Source: Planctomycetota bacterium (GTDB lineage Bacteria > Planctomycetota > SZUA-567). From it: a stretch of DNA of 8,364 nt. The stretch lies in contig JAITKH010000110.1 in the NCBI GenBank assembly GCA_031278535.1, positions 1-8,364 on the forward strand, given 5' to 3'. Each line of letters begins with the position of its first letter. Position 1 is the stretch's first letter. The notes under the pieces are model-generated. The model was not told the DNA's origin. It saw only the letters and a program-made list of their open reading frames with translations, and did no database searches. This document shows positions 6,470 to 8,364 of the stretch, piece after piece. The position numbers and the translations under genes were made by a program.

Positions 6470-7753
6470 TCAATGCCTGAAAGCCCTTTGACCGGTGAAA
6501 ACCATGGCGAGACCATATTCGTTCGCCGCCTCGATAATTTTGGCGTCCGCAAGCGATCCGCCAGGCTGTATTACGGCTGTCATGCCTTCCCGGGCGATGA
6601 CATCCACCCCATCGCGCTTCGGAAAAAAGGCATCCGACGCAGCCGAAGCCCCGATGAGCCCACCTTTGAGATCTGCCGCTTCGTTACGAATCGTTTCAGC
6701 AGAACCGATGGGAAGGATGCCGGCCTTCTCCCGCAATTCCACTTCGAAGAACAACAGCCCGTGCTTGGCGTGCGCCAAATTGTCCGCTTTTTTCTTGTAG
6801 GCCTTAAAGACGGCGATCTCGGCTGCGCCGACCCTGTCCTGACCTCCGGCGCCGATGGCCACGGTCGCCTCATTTTTGACGAAAAGCACTGAATTCGACG
6901 TCACCGCCTGTTCCACCCGCCAGGCAAAAAGCAGGTCGGCGTTCTCCTTTTCCGTTGGCTTGCGCAGAACCGCGATCACGCTCCCGTCGCCGGCTTTGGC
7001 CTCGGCGGGGAGGAAATCGGCGGCGGAATTGATCCGGTTGAGAGGCGACTGCTGGAGAACAAGCCCACCGTCCATAAGCGACTTGAAATCGACGAAACGA
7101 AGGGGCGCATAGTCGCGAATTCGGTCAAGACGATCAATCCGAATAACCCGGAGATTTTTCTTTTTGGCAAAAATCTCCAGGGCGGCGCCATCGTAATCGG
7201 GAGCCGCCACCACCTCCAGATAATTTTCCGCCATAGCCTGGGCCGCCTCGCGGTCCACTTTGACATTCATGACGACGACGCCCCCGAAAGCGGCAAGGCG
7301 ATCGGCGGCGTTCGCTTTCGCGTAGGCGTCGGCAGCCGATGCTCCGTGAGCGACACCGGAAGGATTGTTGTGTTTCATGACAAAGACCGCCGGCCGCGCG
7401 TCAAGATAGCGCATGGCGGCAAGGGCACTGTCAATATCGGTCAGGTTGATTTTTCCCGGATGCTTGCCGAATTGGAGCATTCCCTCTTCTGAAAGGCAGG
7501 ATACGAGACCCTTCCCGGGCCCGATGAATTCGCAGCCGCCGAGGGAGAGGTTGCCGGAAACCAGCTCATAGAGAGCAGCCTCCTGGCCGGGATTTTCGCC
7601 ATAGCGAAGGCCTTTGCGGACGCGTTCGCCCTTGTCGTCCATAACCCAGGAGCGTTTGCGATACACCAGCCTCTGCTTGCCGAAGGATATGGTCAAATCG
7701 TCCGGAAAATGGTCGTCCATCACCGTTTTGTACACGGATTTGAATTCAGCCAT
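6470..7753 (-). CDS. Stand-alone AICAR transformylase (phosphoribosylaminoimidazolecarboxamide formyltransferase)
   Basis: This enzyme formylates AICAR to FAICAR with 10-formyltetrahydrofolate, the penultimate step of de novo purine synthesis. Usual bifunctional PurH has about 530 residues and an N-terminal IMP cyclohydrolase domain. Here the 427-residue product lacks that domain and is a single-domain transformylase. The family blocks are present: RYGENPGQEAALY at 50-62; VMKHNNPSGVA at 125-135 with Lys127-His128 in the catalytic position; AAFGGVVV around 154-161; GAGGQDRVGA at 301-310; SDAFFPKRDGVD at 373-384; VIQPGGS at 394-400; and the terminal VFTGQRAFRH. The N-terminal stretch (FKSVYKTVMDDHFPDDLTISFG) is typical, as I recall, of the stand-alone subgroup. 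The ATG at 7753 follows GGGGAAAGGG. A GTG nine codons upstream (7780) has no good ribosome-binding site. IMP cyclohydrolase must be supplied by another gene. It is the first gene of the cluster. Confidence 0.93.
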   Translation of the reverse strand: MAEFKSVYKTVMDDHFPDDLTISFGKQRLVYRKRSWVMDDKGERVRKGLRYGENPGQEAALYELVSGNLSLGGCEFIGPGKGLVSCLSEEGMLQFGKHPGKINLTDIDSALAAMRYLDARPAVFVMKHNNPSGVAHGASAADAYAKANAADRLAAFGGVVVMNVKVDREAAQAMAENYLEVVAAPDYDGAALEIFAKKKNLRVIRIDRLDRIRDYAPLRFVDFKSLMDGGLVLQQSPLNRINSAADFLPAEAKAGDGSVIAVLRKPTEKENADLLFAWRVEQAVTSNSVLFVKNEATVAIGAGGQDRVGAAEIAVFKAYKKKADNLAHAKHGLLFFEVELREKAGILPIGSAETIRNEAADLKGGLIGASAASDAFFPKRDGVDVIAREGMTAVIQPGGSLADAKIIEAANEYGLAMVFTGQRAFRH

Positions 7754-7813
7754 CCCTTTCCCCACACTTGGCGCCGGCACCTTCTATTCTTCGTGCGACA
7801 GCCGAAATGTTTT

Positions 7814-7832
7814 AAAAATGCCCGGATTGGGC
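7814..7832 (-). terminator. Possible rho-independent terminator downstream of cheX
   Basis: On the minus strand GCCC-AATCC-GGGC forms a short all-GC stem and is followed directly by ATTTTT. It lies about 45 bases after the cheX stop and before the AICAR transformylase gene. The stem is only four base pairs, so strength is doubtful. Confidence 0.4.
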
Positions 7833-7846
7833 GCTCGGCAGAAATT

Positions 7847-7862
7847 GGCGTAGTTGTACGCC
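7847..7862 (-). terminator. Perfect 6-bp hairpin just after the cheX stop
   Basis: GGCGTA and TACGCC form a perfect 6-bp stem with a 4-base loop, starting 13 bases after the cheX stop. On the minus strand it is followed by AATTTCTG, a poor T-tract. It may act with the second hairpin further downstream as a tandem terminator, or just protect the cheX mRNA end. Confidence 0.35.
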
Positions 7863-7875
7863 GGGATTTTCCTGG

Positions 7876-8364
7876 TCAAGACGGCTGCGCCGGCGCTTCG
7901 TCGCCAGCGGCGAGACAAATCTGAAGGGCAAAGCCATGCCCCTCCCCTTCAAAAAACACCACGATATTCGGAACTCCGGCTTGATGCTCCATTTCATGCC
8001 CCGGGTCGACGATCACCTGGGGAATGGAAATGGTAAAGTGATACCTGGTCTTTACCAGAGAAGCCTTGGCTTGGCCGGAGATCATATTGATGATTTCCCC
8101 GACAGCATCCTGTACCCCGGCGGTCAGCTCCCTGGCCGGTTCTTCCCCCAGCATCTTGGCGACCAGAAGGCAGGCCAGTTCTGCGGACATGCTGATCACC
8201 ACTATGCCGGAAGCGATTCCGGACAGGCGCATGACGCCGGATATGTCGCCAAGCATCTTGTAATCGCCCTTGACGAAAATTTTCTTGCGCTCTATCTCCA
8301 CCCGGCACATGGAGGACAATACATTGCGGGTTGCGTCGATAAACGGATTTATGAACTCGACATT
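7876..8364 (-). CDS. cheX: CheX-family chemotaxis phosphatase (start just outside window)
   Basis: CheX dephosphorylates the response regulator CheY-P in the cytoplasm and so resets chemotaxis or related signalling. The frame is open to the right edge. The first visible codons read NVEFINPFIDATRNVL, the normal family beginning, so only the initiating Met is probably missing, and 162 residues are seen. Family features are the GDISGVMRLSGIASGIVVISMS strand region, the amphipathic helix before MLGE, and the active-site helix DAVGEIINMISGQAK. That helix carries the ExxN motif (Glu91 and Asn94 if one Met is added), whose Glu and Asn act on the phospho-aspartate. The C-terminal half (FTISIPQVIV, then VFFEGEGHGFALQICL) completes the fold. 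No other chemotaxis gene is in the window. Some family members act in non-motility phosphorelays, so the partner cannot be fixed. Confidence 0.9.
   Translation of the reverse strand, partial: NVEFINPFIDATRNVLSSMCRVEIERKKIFVKGDYKMLGDISGVMRLSGIASGIVVISMSAELACLLVAKMLGEEPARELTAGVQDAVGEIINMISGQAKASLVKTRYHFTISIPQVIVDPGHEMEHQAGVPNIVVFFEGEGHGFALQICLAAGDEAPAQPS

Noticed and set aside
6451..6552. Upstream extension of the zinc-ribbon gene to an ATG at 6552
   Set aside because: It would overlap the end of the AICAR transformylase gene by 83 bases, while the ATG at 6450 has a well-spaced GGAG.
7754..7780. GTG start for the AICAR transformylase at 7780
   Set aside because: There is no convincing ribosome-binding site before it, whereas the ATG at 7753 follows GGGGAAAGGG.

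Overview
All genes supported in this window lie on the minus strand, so transcription runs from high to low coordinates. Base composition is fairly GC-rich and coding density is high. The gene content points to a Gram-negative, motile or at least chemotaxis-signalling bacterium: an AcrB-type RND pump, an LptF/LptG-type lipopolysaccharide exporter subunit and CheX. The combination of CheX, a stand-alone AICAR transformylase, an AMMECR1-domain protein and a short TruB suggests a deltaproteobacterial (Desulfobacterota-like) lineage. That placement is an inference from gene content, not a sequence match.

Layout in transcription order: (1) 8364-7876, cheX, a chemotaxis-type phosphatase whose start codon lies just outside the window, followed by two small hairpins, one with a T-tract. 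(2) 7753-2126, a compact five-gene cluster with short gaps and good ribosome-binding sites: a stand-alone AICAR transformylase (PurH C-terminal domain only), a 593-residue repeat-rich zinc-ribbon protein of unknown function, one LptF/LptG-family permease, an AMMECR1-domain protein and TruB. (3) 2125-1946, a gap holding a near-consensus sigma70 promoter flanked by two copies of an 11-bp direct repeat. (4) 1945-1, an RND efflux operon: the periplasmic adaptor (AcrA/MexA type) and the first 258 residues of the inner-membrane pump (AcrB/MexB type), which runs off the left edge.

The five-gene cluster mixes purine synthesis, LPS export and tRNA modification, so it looks like a shared transcription unit rather than one pathway. 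The efflux genes form a separate unit with their own promoter. The adaptor and pump should assemble with an outer-membrane channel (TolC/OprM type) that is not in this window.

The least explained element is the zinc-ribbon protein. It has a beta-rich N-terminus, a long Pro/Ser-rich low-complexity middle built from two unrelated tandem repeats (2 x 34 and 3 x 39 residues), and a C-terminal CxxC-x16-CxxC zinc ribbon. I saw no CRISPR array, transposon, tRNA, rRNA or phage gene, and no clear evidence of an undescribed defence or mobile system.
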